Positions 38,272 to 48,477 are shown, counted from the first letter of the stretch. The stretch is DNA of 64,000 nt from Gemella haemolysans (GCF_901873445.1 NZ_CABFLN010000073.1:5017-69016), one strand, 5' to 3'. Notes: a model not told the origin generated them from the letters alone. Numbers and translations are program-made.

Positions 38272-39465
38272 TTATTTGCAATATTTTTCTCTTAATATTT
38301 TTGAAGCTTCTACCATGTTCTCTAGCTTTTTCTGAATTATTGGATAAGGATTTAGAGGTCTCTTTGAAAATGTTGCAAATCCACAGTCAGGATTTAGCCA
38401 AACATTTTCAGGTGGTAAGAATTCTAGAACTTTTTCTACATTTCTCACTATTTCCTCAACAGTTTCAACTCTGTCACTTCTTGGATTTATACATCCAAAA
38501 CCTAAAATAATTTTTGTATCTAGAAAATTATTGTAAAATAGTTTTTCAACTTCTCCTGCTCGAGGTGTAGAAAATTCTAATGCCAGCATATCTACTTTAA
38601 GAGAATCGAAAAATTTCCCAAGTTTATCATATGTCCCTTCAAGCAATACACTTTCATCTTTCGTCCAGTTCCCTCTACACACATGCATAACGCTCATGAC
38701 ACCTTCGTGAGAATTTATTTCATTTAAAACCTCAATTAATAAATTCTTTGCAAACTTTAACTCTTTGTCAACCTTGACTTTTTCCGATAAAGCACCTCAG
38801 TAAAAGGAATTATCTGATTTAGAATTAGTAAAGACGACTTCCGATAATATCGGTTCATCTATCTGGATAATTTTTACTCCTTCTTTTACTAATTCTCTAA
38901 TTTCATGACGTAAAAGTTTTACTACATCTTCTCCTAGTTCATTTCTACTCTCGTAATAATTTCCTGTAATTTCTTTTAACCACATTGATCTAGTTAATAA
39001 ATATGGACTTGGTAATGTACATTTGAAATGTTCTACTGAACTATCCTTTAGTACTTCTATCTCTTTTTTATTTAACCTAACTTCCGTATTTATTTTTTTA
39101 AAACAAATTGGACTATTCATACTATTATCTGAAGCATCCATTTCTTCTAAACTTTTACGAAAATTTTCATTATTTCCCGTTAATTCTTTTAACTCTTCAA
39201 GAGTTAATAATTTTATACCGTCAACGATTTCACCTATGTAACTCATATAGTTATCTCGATTTAATTCACCGCTAACAATTACCTCAATTCCACAATCTTT
39301 CTGAAAAGAAATTACTTTATTTGTTTCTTCAAGGTATTTTTCAAAATACACATTATTATATTTTTCACTTTTCATACTACTTTCTTTCAACATCAACAGT
39401 TCCTTTGACCTCGGCAAACTACCTATTAATGATGTAGTAAAAGGTTTAAACAAATTTCCATCCAT
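38272..39465 (-). CDS. Probable selenocysteine-containing MetE-like methionine synthase (in-frame UGA at codon 223)
   Basis: 397 residues if UGA at 38799-38797 is read through; the 33 codons between it and the next Met are open and homologous-looking. The protein is a short, cobalamin-independent methionine synthase II/MetE C-terminal-like barrel (TTSLIGSLPRS start; IIQIDEPILSEVVF). All four zinc ligands of MetE seem present after the UGA: His261 and Cys263 in MHVCRGNW, Glu297 in ALEFSTPR, and Cys361 in LNPDCGFATFS. The UGA lies in SDNSFY-U-GALSEK, a loop before the zinc site where I recall many relatives having Cys (FMCGALS-like), which needs an alignment. Start 39465 has CGGAGG 7 bases upstream. 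The gene follows yedF, a selenium-linked gene, and a SECIS-like hairpin follows the UGA. Methyl donor and substrate unknown. Confidence 0.85.
38767..38799 (-). promoter_or_regulatory. Putative bacterial SECIS element in the MetE-like gene
   Basis: UGA is at 38799-38797 (minus). GTCA-AGGT-TGAC (38778-38767) forms a 4-bp stem with an AGGT loop, or a 5-bp stem with a GG loop. The 4-base loop starts 22 bases after the UGA, the same distance as in the nox-like gene. Outer CTTT and AAAG may extend the stem across a bulge. The stem is short, so this is weaker than the nox element. Confidence 0.6.
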
Positions 39466-39485
39466 ACTAATACCTCCGTTAAAAA

Positions 39486-39545
39486 GGGAATGCCTCGACA
39501 AAATCTTGTTTCTTAAGAAATCGCGATTTTTGAGTCACTCCCTTA
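39486..39545 (-). promoter_or_regulatory. Terminator or attenuator hairpin between yedF and the MetE-like gene
   Basis: On the minus strand GGGAGTGACTC (39542-39532) pairs with GAGGCATTCCC (39496-39486), 10 of 11 positions, enclosing AAAATC/GATTTT and a TTTCTTAAGAAA palindrome, followed by TTTTT. It stands between yedF and the RBS of the MetE-like gene, so it could attenuate the downstream gene; whether it responds to selenium is unknown. Confidence 0.65.
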
Positions 39546-39553
39546 AAATAATA

Positions 39554-39895
39554 CTATGGTTCAACAACTAATCCACTATTCGACAAAATATCAATTACTT
39601 CTGACATAGTTGTAAGTCCACCTACTTTTAAATAATCAGTTAAATCATAATAGTCTACGCAAATCCCACAAGAAAGTATTTTTACCCCTCTTGATTCTAG
39701 TTCTTTTAAATCTTCTAATGCTTCAGAACCTTTTGCAGTATATTTTACTCCTTCTCCATAAAATATAATATGCTCTGGTAAGTTCTCTTTTTGAGCAAGA
39801 GTATGAATAAACCCTTTCATTAGGTTATCACTTAATTCTTGTTCTCCACTACCCATTCCTGTAGATTTTATAACAACATCATATTTTTTTGACAT
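39554..39895 (-). CDS. yedF: YedF-like DsrE-domain protein, selenium metabolism family
   Basis: 113 residues. It matches the C-terminal DsrE-like half of YedF proteins, which are found with selenophosphate and Sec genes. Marks are VVIKSTGMGSGEQELSDNL, LMKGFIHTLAQ, PEHIIFYGEGVKYTAKGSEAL and ILSCGICVDYYDL with two cysteines. The usual N-terminal SirA/TusA-like domain (CPxP) is missing; upstream sequence 39896-40100 holds a TATAAT (39954-39949) and no coding continuation. RBS AAGGGGG is 8 bases before ATG. Direct role unproven; selenium transfer or carrier function is inferred. The MetE-like Sec gene is 88 bases downstream. Confidence 0.82.
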   Translation of the reverse strand: MSKKYDVVIKSTGMGSGEQELSDNLMKGFIHTLAQKENLPEHIIFYGEGVKYTAKGSEALEDLKELESRGVKILSCGICVDYYDLTDYLKVGGLTTMSEVIDILSNSGLVVEP

Positions 39896-40100
39896 AATTA
39901 TGCCCCCTTAGTTTTTATAATATTTTTTTAGAGTTACCTCTAATACATATTATATCATCATGTGTAAAGTTAATCTACATTAAAATTAAATACAGAAAAA
40001 TTATTATATTTCGAAACATAAAGATTGTATTAAAATAATTAATTTATATTCCTATAAATTAATACATTGTTCCTATAAATATACAATAATTTTTCTTTAT

Positions 40101-40141
40101 AAAAAAACTTTCGAAATAGTTTCCTACTTCGAAAGTTTCTT
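40101..40141 (-). terminator. Intrinsic terminator after typA
   Basis: AAACTTTCGAAGTAGG and CTATTTCGAAAGTTT arms, with seven T on the minus strand. Confidence 0.85.
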
Positions 40142-40146
40142 TAATT

Positions 40147-41991
40147 TTATTCTTCTGAATATTTAGCTTTACGAGCTGCTTTTTCACGAGCTGCTTTATC
40201 TAATTCTTTTTTACGTAGACGAATTGACTCTGGAGTTACCTCTAAGTATTCATCATCACTTAAGTACTCAAGACTTTCTTCTAAAGTCATGATACGAGCT
40301 TTTTTAAGTGTTACTGTTTGGTCCTTAGTTGAAGAACGTACGTTTGTTTGAGCTTTAGCTTTTGTGATGTTAACTGTTAAGTCATTTTCACGGCTGTTTT
40401 CTCCAACAATCATACCACCATACACATCAGTACCTGGTTCAATAAATACTGTACCACGATCTTCTAAACTTGAGATTGAGTATGCTGTAGCTTGACCATT
40501 TTCTAAAGCTACTAGTACACCATTACGACGTCCACCAACACGTCCTTTTTGCATTGGTTGGTAAGAATCGAATGTGTGGTTAATAATACCATATCCTTTA
40601 GTCATAGACATGAACTCTGTAGAGTATCCAATAAGTCCACGAGCAGGAACGTTAAAGATAAGACGAGTTTGTCCATTTCCATCAGCTTGCATGTCTACCA
40701 TGTCACCTTTACGTTGTCCAAGAGATTCAATAACAGCCCCAACACTTTCATCTGGCACATCAACTTGAACACGTTCAACTGGTTCGCAATCAACACCATC
40801 GATATTACGAATAATTACTTCCGGTTTAGATACTTGAAGTTCGTAACCTTCCCGACGTAAGTTTTCTATAAGAATTGATAAGTGAAGTTCTCCACGTCCA
40901 CTAACTACCCATGAATCACTTGTATTAGGTTCTACACGTAATGAAACGTCTGTTTCTAATTGTTGCATTAATCTATCTTCTAATTTACGAGCTGTAACAA
41001 ATTTCCCTTCTTTTCCAGCAAATGGTGAGTTGTTAACTAAGAAAGTCATTTGTAATGTTGGTTCATCAATGTGAAGTACTGGTAATGCTTCTTGGTGATC
41101 AGTTAGACAAACTGTTTCCCCAACGTTGATATCATCCATACCACTTACTGCAACGATATCACCTGCGTGTGCTTCTTGAATTTCTTCACGTTTTAATCCA
41201 AAGTAACCGAAAATTTTAGTTACACGGAAGTTTTTAACTGTTCCGTCAAGCTTCATAAGAGATACTGATTCCCCTACTTTCATACTTCCACGGAATACAC
41301 GTCCAATACCAATACGACCAACATAGTCATTATAGTCTAATAATGCTACTTGGAATTGTAGAGGTTCGTCTCTATTGTCTTTTGGTGCTGGAACATAATC
41401 GATTACCGTTTCATATAAACATTGCATGTTTTCTTCTTGAGCATTAGGATCACTTTCTAAAGAAGCTGTTCCATTGATAGCTGATGCATAGACTACTGGG
41501 AATTCTAGTTGTTCATCATTTGCACCTAATTCAATAAATAAGTCAATTACTTCATCCACAACTTCTTCTGGACGAGCTGAAGGTTTATCAATTTTGTTTA
41601 CTACAACGATTGGTTTTAAGTTTTGTTCTAAAGCTTTTTTAAGAACGAAACGTGTTTGAGGCATTGTTCCTTCATAAGCATCAACTACTAAAAGAACACC
41701 ATCTACCATTTTCATAATACGCTCTACTTCTCCACCAAAGTCTGCGTGTCCTGGTGTGTCTAGAATGTTAATTCTCTTACCTTTATAATCAATAGCTGTA
41801 TTTTTCGCTAAGATTGTAATACCACGTTCTCTCTCTAAATCGTTAGAGTCCATCGCTCTCTCTTCAACATGCTCATTAGAGCGGAAAATTCCTGATTGTT
41901 TTAATAATTCATCAACCAATGTTGTTTTACCATGGTCAACGTGAGCGATAATCGCAATATTTCTAACATCATCTCTTAATTGTACTGACAT
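40147..41991 (-). CDS. typA: Translational GTPase TypA/BipA
   Basis: 614 residues. Ribosome-associated GTPase that supports growth in cold and other stresses. G1 [15 protein letters not shown] (residues 15-29), G2/G3 ERERGITI and [13 protein letters not shown]4 [10 protein letters not shown], and the TypA-specific C-terminal domain ([35 protein letters not shown]) are complete. RBS AAGGAG lies before ATG 41991. Confidence 0.97.
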   Translation of the reverse strand: MSVQLRDDVRNIAIIAHVDHGKTTLVDELLKQSGIFRSNEHVEERAMDSNDLERERGITILAKNTAIDYKGKRINILDTPGHADFGGEVERIMKMVDGVLLVVDAYEGTMPQTRFVLKKALEQNLKPIVVVNKIDKPSARPEEVVDEVIDLFIELGANDEQLEFPVVYASAINGTASLESDPNAQEENMQCLYETVIDYVPAPKDNRDEPLQFQVALLDYNDYVGRIGIGRVFRGSMKVGESVSLMKLDGTVKNFRVTKIFGYFGLKREEIQEAHAGDIVAVSGMDDINVGETVCLTDHQEALPVLHIDEPTLQMTFLVNNSPFAGKEGKFVTARKLEDRLMQQLETDVSLRVEPNTSDSWVVSGRGELHLSILIENLRREGYELQVSKPEVIIRNIDGVDCEPVERVQVDVPDESVGAVIESLGQRKGDMVDMQADGNGQTRLIFNVPARGLIGYSTEFMSMTKGYGIINHTFDSYQPMQKGRVGGRRNGVLVALENGQATAYSISSLEDRGTVFIEPGTDVYGGMIVGENSRENDLTVNITKAKAQTNVRSSTKDQTVTLKKARIMTLEESLEYLSDDEYLEVTPESIRLRKKELDKAAREKAARKAKYSEE

Positions 41992-42152
41992 TTTTTTCTC
42001 CTTGTTCTTACTTTATAAAACATAATAAATCATTAAATATAATTTATTTAATCTAACTTATCAATAATACCACTATTTTCCTCCATTGTAAACAAATATA
42101 CTAATGAAAGTGATTTATTTTAGAATTTTTTTCTATAATTTTATATACAAAC

Positions 42153-42186
42153 AAAAAGAAGACCGAGTATAACTCGATCTCCCTTT
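42153..42186 (-). terminator. Intrinsic terminator after lldP
   Basis: GGAGATCGAGTT and AACTCGGTCTTC-type arms followed by TTTTTG on the minus strand. Confidence 0.8.
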
Positions 42187-42199
42187 AAAATTTCTTTTA

Positions 42200-43855
42200 T
42201 TATGGGTGTACTGGAATCATCCATCCAAGTACTCCTGTTGATTGAAGTGCGATAATAGCACACACAATGATTAATAGGATGAAACTGTGTTTAACTGTAA
42301 ATTTAAGTAAATCAGGTTCTTTACCAACTAATCCAACCGCTGCTGCTGCAACTGCGATAGATTGTGGAGAAATCATTTTACCTACAACCCCTCCAGATGC
42401 GTTAGCTGCTACTGCTAATAGTGGATCCATTCCAACTTGGCTCGCTGTAACTTGTTGTAGTTTAGCAAATAATAAGTTAGCTGATGTATCAGAACCAGTG
42501 ATGAATACCCCAATCCATCCAAGTGCTGGAGAGAAGAATTTAAACGCTGCTCCAGTTGCTGCTAATGCATATCCTAAAGTATTTGACATACCTGATGCAT
42601 TCATGATGTATGCAAATCCTACTACGAATGCGATTGTTAATAATGCAATTTTAACTTCATTAAATGTTTGAATGAAAGTTTCAAATGCGTCTTTCCAACT
42701 AATTTTAATGATAAATTTAGAAACTAATGCTGCTACTAAGATTGCTGTACCAATAGATCCTAGTATATCTAATTTGAATACTGCAGCGATTTCTTTACCA
42801 GATACTGAGCTGATAATATTGTTGTGAATAAATGGTACTTTCGGGTTTAAAGCAAGTGTTTTGAAGAATGCTTTAGAAGATTTCATAGTCCATAAGAAGA
42901 TAAACACTGTTAATACTACGAATGGTGACCATGCTACTAAAATCTCATTTAAGCTGTGTTTTGCTTTAACATTGTCTTTTCCTTCAACTTCTTTTTCATC
43001 AGCAAATCTCCATGTTGTTTTTGGTTTCCAGAATTGAAGTAAAACAACGATTGAAACTAATGATACTAATGATGAAAGAATATCAGGTAATTGTTCTCCC
43101 ATGAAGTTAGAACTTACAAATTGTGCGATTGCGAATGATCCACCAGATACTAATAATGCTGGCCAAACTTCTAATGTTTTCTTAAATCCAGCCATGATTA
43201 ATACTAAGTAGAATGGAATAAAGATAGATACTAATGGTAATTGACGTCCAATCATTGCTGCAATTTCAGCTGCTGCGATTGGTGATCCATTTGCATAAGT
43301 TGCTAGTCCATCCATAGCTGTTACCGGTGCTCCAACTGCTCCGAATGCAACCGGTGCAGTGTTAGCGATCATACAAACACCTGCTGCATAAAGTGGTTTG
43401 AATCCTAAACCAACTAATAATGAAGCTGTGATTGCTACTGGTGCTCCAAATCCTGCTGCTCCTTCTAAGAAAGCTCCGAATGAGAAGGCAATAATCAATG
43501 CTTGAATACGACGGTCATCAGTTAATGAAGTAATACTATCTCTGATAATATCGAAGTGACCAGTTTTAACTGTCATTTTATATAAGAACACTGATGTTAA
43601 GATAATCCAACCTATAGGCATAACTCCGTATACCATACCGTGAATTGTTGAGAACGCTGCGAATTGGAATGGCATTTTAAAGAATAGGCATGCAATTACA
43701 ATTGCTACTAATAAAGTTAAAAGTCCTGTTAACCACCCTTTAACTTTGAATCCAGCTAGTGTTACTAAGTAAAACACAATCGGGATTAATGCAACAAGTG
43801 CAGAAACATATAAATTATCAGCCACCGGCTGTAATAATTGAGTGAATTTTTCCAT
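42200..43855 (-). CDS. lldP: L-lactate permease
   Basis: 551 residues, LctP family, about twelve to fourteen membrane helices. Imports lactate with protons, or exports it during fermentation. Signature segments are AFSFGAFLEGAAGFGAPVAITASLLVGLGF, FGAVGAPVTAMDGLA and the late ANASGGVVGKMISPQSIAVAAAA. Start 43855 is chosen for the AAAGGAG RBS about 10 bases upstream. No lactate dehydrogenase gene is adjacent. Confidence 0.95.
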   Translation of the reverse strand: MEKFTQLLQPVADNLYVSALVALIPIVFYLVTLAGFKVKGWLTGLLTLLVAIVIACLFFKMPFQFAAFSTIHGMVYGVMPIGWIILTSVFLYKMTVKTGHFDIIRDSITSLTDDRRIQALIIAFSFGAFLEGAAGFGAPVAITASLLVGLGFKPLYAAGVCMIANTAPVAFGAVGAPVTAMDGLATYANGSPIAAAEIAAMIGRQLPLVSIFIPFYLVLIMAGFKKTLEVWPALLVSGGSFAIAQFVSSNFMGEQLPDILSSLVSLVSIVVLLQFWKPKTTWRFADEKEVEGKDNVKAKHSLNEILVAWSPFVVLTVFIFLWTMKSSKAFFKTLALNPKVPFIHNNIISSVSGKEIAAVFKLDILGSIGTAILVAALVSKFIIKISWKDAFETFIQTFNEVKIALLTIAFVVGFAYIMNASGMSNTLGYALAATGAAFKFFSPALGWIGVFITGSDTSANLLFAKLQQVTASQVGMDPLLAVAANASGGVVGKMISPQSIAVAAAAVGLVGKEPDLLKFTVKHSFILLIIVCAIIALQSTGVLGWMIPVHP

Positions 43856-44322
43856 AAATACACTTCTCCTTTGTATAAATATATTTTGTTTGGTTTGTGA
43901 AAATCTATTGTTTTTAACTACCAAATAATATGTTAACTAAAAATCAATTATTGTAAAAATTCTTAACTGTTTATTCTAAAGACTATCTCTCTCTATCTTC
44001 ATTAATCAGATATATAACAGTTTTTTTACTGTTTCAATTTTTGCTATTTAGATATAATAACTATTTTGTATTTGATGGTAATTTGTCAACGATTTTCTTG
44101 TTTACATTAAATATTGTAGCACGCTTTCATTTAAATGTAAAGCGTTTTTTTAGTTATTTTTACAACATTCTTAAAAAATCCACTAATACCAAAGAAAATA
44201 ATATGTATTTTTTTGAAAAATATTACGTAGTTTTTTTATAACAGTTCGATTCTGACCAATTATTAATTATTTGAATCCAGATCATAAAGTAATATTTTTC
44301 TTTTATTTTATACTTCATATAA
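43856..44322. other. AT-rich regulatory region upstream of lldP
   Basis: No gene supported. A short plus-strand open frame at 44041-44241 lacks an RBS and family resemblance. The region holds the palindrome at 44121-44145 and T-rich tracts; it is long for this compact genome and probably carries lldP control. Confidence 0.5.
44121..44145. promoter_or_regulatory. Palindrome upstream of lldP, possible CcpA or regulator site
   Basis: ACGCTTT-CATTTAAATG-T-AAAGCGT: two 7-base arms around a CATTTAAATG palindrome. On the minus strand it contains TGAAAGCG, the core half of a catabolite-responsive element, but the second half does not match well. A T-run follows on the plus strand, where there is no gene to terminate. 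Confidence 0.4.
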
Positions 44323-44364
44323 TAAAAAAACATATTGTAATAAACTTTATCACAATATGTTTCT
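44323..44364 (-). terminator. Intrinsic terminator after smpB
   Basis: ACATATTGTGATAAAG and TTTATTACAATATGT arms, seven T follow on the minus strand. Confidence 0.85.
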
Positions 44365-44395
44365 CTATATTTTTTATAAAATAATACGTAGTTTT

Positions 44396-44860
44396 TTAAT
44401 ATTTTTGTTTGTCTTTTAATACTCTATTAATTTCTTTATTGGCTTCTTTTTGCTTCAGTACATGACGCTTATCATAATTCTTTTTACCTTTAGCAACCCC
44501 TATTAATAGCTTAGCATAGCCATTTTTTATATAAAGTTTCAACGGTACAATACTCATTCCTATTTCATTTTGAATATTAGTTAATGAAGCTATCTGTTTT
44601 TTCTTTAGTAATAATTTTCTTACTCTTAATGGTTCATGATTAAATCTATTTCCCTCTTCAAAATGTGAAATATGCATATTATATACAAACATTTCACCTA
44701 ATCTTGTTTGGCAATAAGAATCCTTTAAATTAATTCTTCCACGACGGATTGATTTTATTTCTGTACCAGTTAAAACTAAACCTGCTTCATATGTTTCTTC
44801 TATGAAATAATCATGATTTGCTTTTTTATTCTGAGCTATTACTTTAATTTCTTTATTCAT
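44396..44860 (-). CDS. smpB: SsrA-binding protein SmpB
   Basis: 154 residues. Brings tmRNA to stalled ribosomes. [40 protein letters not shown] at the N-terminus is diagnostic in segments, as are [23 protein letters not shown] and the C-terminal [20 protein letters not shown] tail. The ssrA gene itself was not found on either side. Confidence 0.96.
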   Translation of the reverse strand: MNKEIKVIAQNKKANHDYFIEETYEAGLVLTGTEIKSIRRGRINLKDSYCQTRLGEMFVYNMHISHFEEGNRFNHEPLRVRKLLLKKKQIASLTNIQNEIGMSIVPLKLYIKNGYAKLLIGVAKGKKNYDKRHVLKQKEANKEINRVLKDKQKY

Positions 44861-44871
44861 AATATCTTCCT

Positions 44872-46998
44872 CTACTTATTACTTATTATTGATTTATGTT
44901 TTAATATTTTAAAATCTATCTCCTGATTTTCTAAATCAACATTTGCGACTTTAACAATAACCTCATCGCCAAGTCGATATACTTTTTTCTTTCTTCTTCC
45001 GATTAATATCATATTCTTTTGATCATACGTATAATAATCATCGTTCATTGCTTTAATATGAACTAAACCTTCAATATTACTTCTCTCTAACGTTATAAAT
45101 ACTCCAAAATTAGTAACACTAGAAATAATTCCTCTGAACGTTTGTTCTTGATATTTCAGCATATACTCACACTTTTTCATTCTATCAACTTCACGCTCAC
45201 AATCAACAGCTCGTTTTTCATATTCTGAAGAACTTTCTGCTAATTCTGGAAGTCTAGTAAGGAAATTGTCAATCGTTTCATCTGATACATCTCCATTAAA
45301 TAGATAAGTTCTTATCATTCTGTGTACTAATAAGTCTGGATAACGTCTTATAGGCGATGTAAAGTGAGTATAATATTTTGTCGCTAATGCAAAGTGCCCT
45401 ATATTATTTGTAGAATATCTTGCCTGATTCATAGTTCTTAATAAAATTGTAGAAAGCATCTGTTCTACAACTTCACCCTTGAATTTTCTAAGCATATTAG
45501 CAAGAATATAAGGTTCAATTTCGTCAATTTTCCCTTTTGTTCTATATCCTAGACTAGCCGCAATATCAAAAAATTGTCTAAGTTTTTCAACTTTTGGCTC
45601 TTCATGAATACGATAAATGAATGGTACTTGCATCCAAAAGAAATGCTCTCCAACAACTTCATTTGCACTTAACATGAAATCTTCAATAAGGCGTTCTGAT
45701 ATACCTCTTTCTCTCAGAACTATATCTAGTACTTCACCATTCTCATCTACAACAACTTTTGATTCCGGTTTATCAAAATCAATTGCACCTCTAGTTTCTC
45801 TATTTTCACGAATTTTTTTTGATAATTCTAGCGCTATATTTAACATCGGCACATATTCTTTGTATTCTTCTATAACTTCTTTATTTTCTGCATAGACTTC
45901 ATTAACCTTTTTATAAGTTAATCGACCTTTAGATTTTATTACCGCTGGATAGATATCATAACTCTCAGGATAACCTTTGGAATTAAAATCAATATCACAA
46001 CAAATAGTATACCTCAATACATGTGGATTTAACGAACAAATATTATTAGATAATTTTCTTGGTAACATAGGTACAACTCTATCCGCTAAATAAACACTGC
46101 ATCCTCTATTTGCAGCTTCTTTATCTAATGGGCTATCTTCAGTAACATACCTACTAACATCAGCAATAAAGACTTTCAATCTATATCCTTTTTTAGTTTT
46201 AACAACAGAAACGGCATCATCTAGGTCTTTCGCATCATCTCCATCGATTGTAACTACCATTTCATTTGTACAATCTCTATATTTATCTTCAATTTTAATC
46301 TCTTCACTAATTTCTTCAGTCTGTTCAACTACATCTTTAGGAAATTCATTCGGAATACTATGTTTGTATATTACTGAAAGAATATCCACTCCAGGATCAT
46401 CTTTATGTCCTATTGACTTAATGATAATTCCTTTATGATCTTCAAAGCTAACCTTAGAATAATCAGTAATTTCTACCAATACTTTAGTTCCATCAACTAA
46501 ATTAAAGTTTTTAGCATTTGTTATCTTAATATATTTTACAATATTTTTATCATCACTTTTAACAAATGAGAAAAACTTAGCATTAGTTAGTGTCCCAACT
46601 GTATATTTAGTATTTCTTTCTAATACTTTTTGAACTATTCCTTCAAGATTACGATTATCCTTATATACACTATCAACTTTTACTAGTACTACATCTCCAG
46701 TCATAGCACTTTGTGTGAATCCTTTAGGTATATAGATTTCTATTCCTAAATCTTCAGAATAAACAAAGGCAAAACCTTTTTGATGTAATCTAATTATTCC
46801 TTCAACTTCTAAGGCCTCTTTAACATAAAAAAACTTTTCATTCGGTAATTGAGTTATCGCTAATTTTCGTTCAAGTTTACCTACATTTTTTACTAATTCA
46901 ACAAATTCTTTTGCAGAGTCAATATTTAATTTTTCTTTTAAATCTTCTATACTCAAAACTTTTTCTTCTTTAAATATTTTTTCTATTTTCTCTAACAT
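44872..46998 (-). CDS. rnr: Ribonuclease R
   Basis: 708 residues. 3'-5' exoribonuclease that can unwind structured RNA and works with SmpB/tmRNA. Order: N-terminal helix-turn-helix, cold-shock domains ([21 protein letters not shown]), RNB catalytic domain with [16 protein letters not shown] (metal Asps), [30 protein letters not shown], and a C-terminal S1 domain ([18 protein letters not shown]). 11 bases separate it from smpB. Confidence 0.97.
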   Translation of the reverse strand: MLEKIEKIFKEEKVLSIEDLKEKLNIDSAKEFVELVKNVGKLERKLAITQLPNEKFFYVKEALEVEGIIRLHQKGFAFVYSEDLGIEIYIPKGFTQSAMTGDVVLVKVDSVYKDNRNLEGIVQKVLERNTKYTVGTLTNAKFFSFVKSDDKNIVKYIKITNAKNFNLVDGTKVLVEITDYSKVSFEDHKGIIIKSIGHKDDPGVDILSVIYKHSIPNEFPKDVVEQTEEISEEIKIEDKYRDCTNEMVVTIDGDDAKDLDDAVSVVKTKKGYRLKVFIADVSRYVTEDSPLDKEAANRGCSVYLADRVVPMLPRKLSNNICSLNPHVLRYTICCDIDFNSKGYPESYDIYPAVIKSKGRLTYKKVNEVYAENKEVIEEYKEYVPMLNIALELSKKIRENRETRGAIDFDKPESKVVVDENGEVLDIVLRERGISERLIEDFMLSANEVVGEHFFWMQVPFIYRIHEEPKVEKLRQFFDIAASLGYRTKGKIDEIEPYILANMLRKFKGEVVEQMLSTILLRTMNQARYSTNNIGHFALATKYYTHFTSPIRRYPDLLVHRMIRTYLFNGDVSDETIDNFLTRLPELAESSSEYEKRAVDCEREVDRMKKCEYMLKYQEQTFRGIISSVTNFGVFITLERSNIEGLVHIKAMNDDYYTYDQKNMILIGRRKKKVYRLGDEVIVKVANVDLENQEIDFKILKHKSIISNK

Positions 46999-47042
46999 AT
47001 AATCCTCCTTAATTTTAGATTATATAACACATAATTATTATA

Positions 47043-47081
47043 AAAATAAACCTAAAATGAAATTACATTTTAGGTTTATCA
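47043..47081 (-). terminator. Intrinsic terminator after secG
   Basis: AAACCTAAAATGTAAT and ATTTCATTTTAGGTTT arms with T-rich tail on the minus strand, just past the secG stop; rnr therefore may use its own promoter or readthrough. Confidence 0.75.
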
Positions 47082-47090
47082 TTGTTTAGT

Positions 47091-47321
47091 CTATAATTTT
47101 AACCAAGTAAGACACACTAGTGATATAAAAAATATTAGTCCTAGCACTACTGTAATTCTTTGTAAAACTAATTCAGCACCTCTTACTTTTTGTTTTCCAA
47201 ACAGTTCTTCTGCTCCACCAGTTAATCCAGATAAACCTCCAGATTTACTTTCTTGTAGTAATACTACTATAATTAACAGAATACTGCTCACTATTGCTAT
47301 TGTCATTAAAAAAGTGTGCAT
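47091..47321 (-). CDS. secG: Preprotein translocase subunit SecG
   Basis: 76 residues. Accessory subunit of SecYEG. Two membrane helices (LMTIAIVSSILLIIVVLLQ; ITVVLGLIFFISLVCLTWL) with the conserved LLQESKSGGLSGLTGGAEELFG loop in segments between. The secG-rnr-smpB order is the Bacillus one. Confidence 0.95.
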   Translation of the reverse strand: MHTFLMTIAIVSSILLIIVVLLQESKSGGLSGLTGGAEELFGKQKVRGAELVLQRITVVLGLIFFISLVCLTWLKL

Positions 47322-47397
47322 ACTCTCCTCCTAAAATAATCATTCGTTAATACAATACAATTTATATTAACACATTTTTTCAAAAAAAGCAAATTTA

Positions 47398-48477
47398 TTA
47401 AACAATTCTTGTGAATATTATTCTTCCTGAAGATGTTTGTAGTACACTTTGCACCTCAACTTCGACAGTTTTACCTACAGCACGTTTACCATTTTCTACA
47501 ACAATCATTGTACCGTCTTCAGTATATGCTACACCTTGATTATTTTCCTTACCTTCTCTTAGAACCTGAACTTCTAATTTTTCACCTGTAGTTAACATAG
47601 GTTTTACAGCATTACTTAAATCATTAACATTTAGAACCTTAATAGATTGTAAAGTAGCAAGTTTATTAAGATTGTAATCAGTTGTTATAATTGCACATTT
47701 ATATTTCAATGCATAATCTATTAATAAATTATCCACACCTTTATGCTCATTATAATTGTATTTATTATCTATTTCAAGATCAATCTCTTTCATTTTTTGG
47801 AGATGTTCAACACAATCTAATCCGAGTCTTCCTTTAGCTCGTTTTAATGGATCTTCCGAATCTGAGATTAACTGCAATTCTTTTAATACAAACTCAGGAA
47901 CAATAATTTTTCCTTCTAAGAATCCAGTTTTAGCAACATCTTGAATACGTGAATCAATTAAGGCACTTGTGTCAACAACCTTAGCTATCACTTTCTTAGT
48001 TTTCACTTTAGTTTCTTTTTCTTTTGGTTTAGATCCAAATTTAAACGCTGTAAGTATATTTAAAAATTCACCTTCACGTCTATATCCTAGTACCAATCCT
48101 AAGTATCCAAAAACAATATAAATCACAGCCGAAATAATTCTACCCATTATTCCCGCACCAGCTATAACATCTACCCCTGATGAAAGTAAACTAGCTAACA
48201 GTAATCCAAGAATTAATCCTATTGTCGTGAAAACAATTTTTTGTATTGGTGTTCTAGTAAGACGATCTTCGATTCTTTTTAACATTGCTACAAATCTATC
48301 TGAAAATAATAAAGACATTAATACAAAAACTACTGTAGTTCCAATGGTAACAATAATTCTTAACATCGTCTCGCTCATTGATGTGAATATATTATAGTAT
48401 ATCAATGCGCTAGTTGAAAGTGTTCCTACTGTTATTCCTAAGAAAAAGGAAATAATAATTAAAACTTTTTTCAACAT
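47398..48477 (-). CDS. PIN/TRAM domain membrane protein YacL
   Basis: 359 residues. Four N-terminal membrane helices (about 1-135), then a PIN nuclease-like domain with VVDTSALIDSRIQDV, LLIDYALKY and IITTDYNLNK, and a C-terminal TRAM domain (GEKLEVQVLREGKENNQGVAY). PIN acidic residues are present, so RNase activity is likely, but the role is unknown. Start 48477 has AAAGGAG 9 bases upstream. In Bacillus yacL follows radA and disA; here disA is absent. Confidence 0.9.
   Translation of the reverse strand: MLKKVLIIISFFLGITVGTLSTSALIYYNIFTSMSETMLRIIVTIGTTVVFVLMSLLFSDRFVAMLKRIEDRLTRTPIQKIVFTTIGLILGLLLASLLSSGVDVIAGAGIMGRIISAVIYIVFGYLGLVLGYRREGEFLNILTAFKFGSKPKEKETKVKTKKVIAKVVDTSALIDSRIQDVAKTGFLEGKIIVPEFVLKELQLISDSEDPLKRAKGRLGLDCVEHLQKMKEIDLEIDNKYNYNEHKGVDNLLIDYALKYKCAIITTDYNLNKLATLQSIKVLNVNDLSNAVKPMLTTGEKLEVQVLREGKENNQGVAYTEDGTMIVVENGKRAVGKTVEVEVQSVLQTSSGRIIFTRIV

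Noticed and set aside
32480..39465. Reassignment of UGA to tryptophan as an explanation for both in-frame UGAs
   Set aside because: UGA ends the flippase gene at 25906, UGG is used for Trp, and both UGAs lie at or near expected Cys positions, not Trp positions.
39466..39553. SAM or T-box riboswitch before the MetE-like gene
   Set aside because: Only a single long hairpin with a T-run; no SAM-I core motifs or T-box consensus.
44041..44241. 66-codon plus-strand open frame upstream of lldP
   Set aside because: No RBS, no family resemblance, low-complexity AT-rich composition.
44323..44395. tmRNA gene next to smpB
   Set aside because: The sequence after smpB is a terminator and AT-rich spacer; no tRNA-like ends or tag-coding frame.
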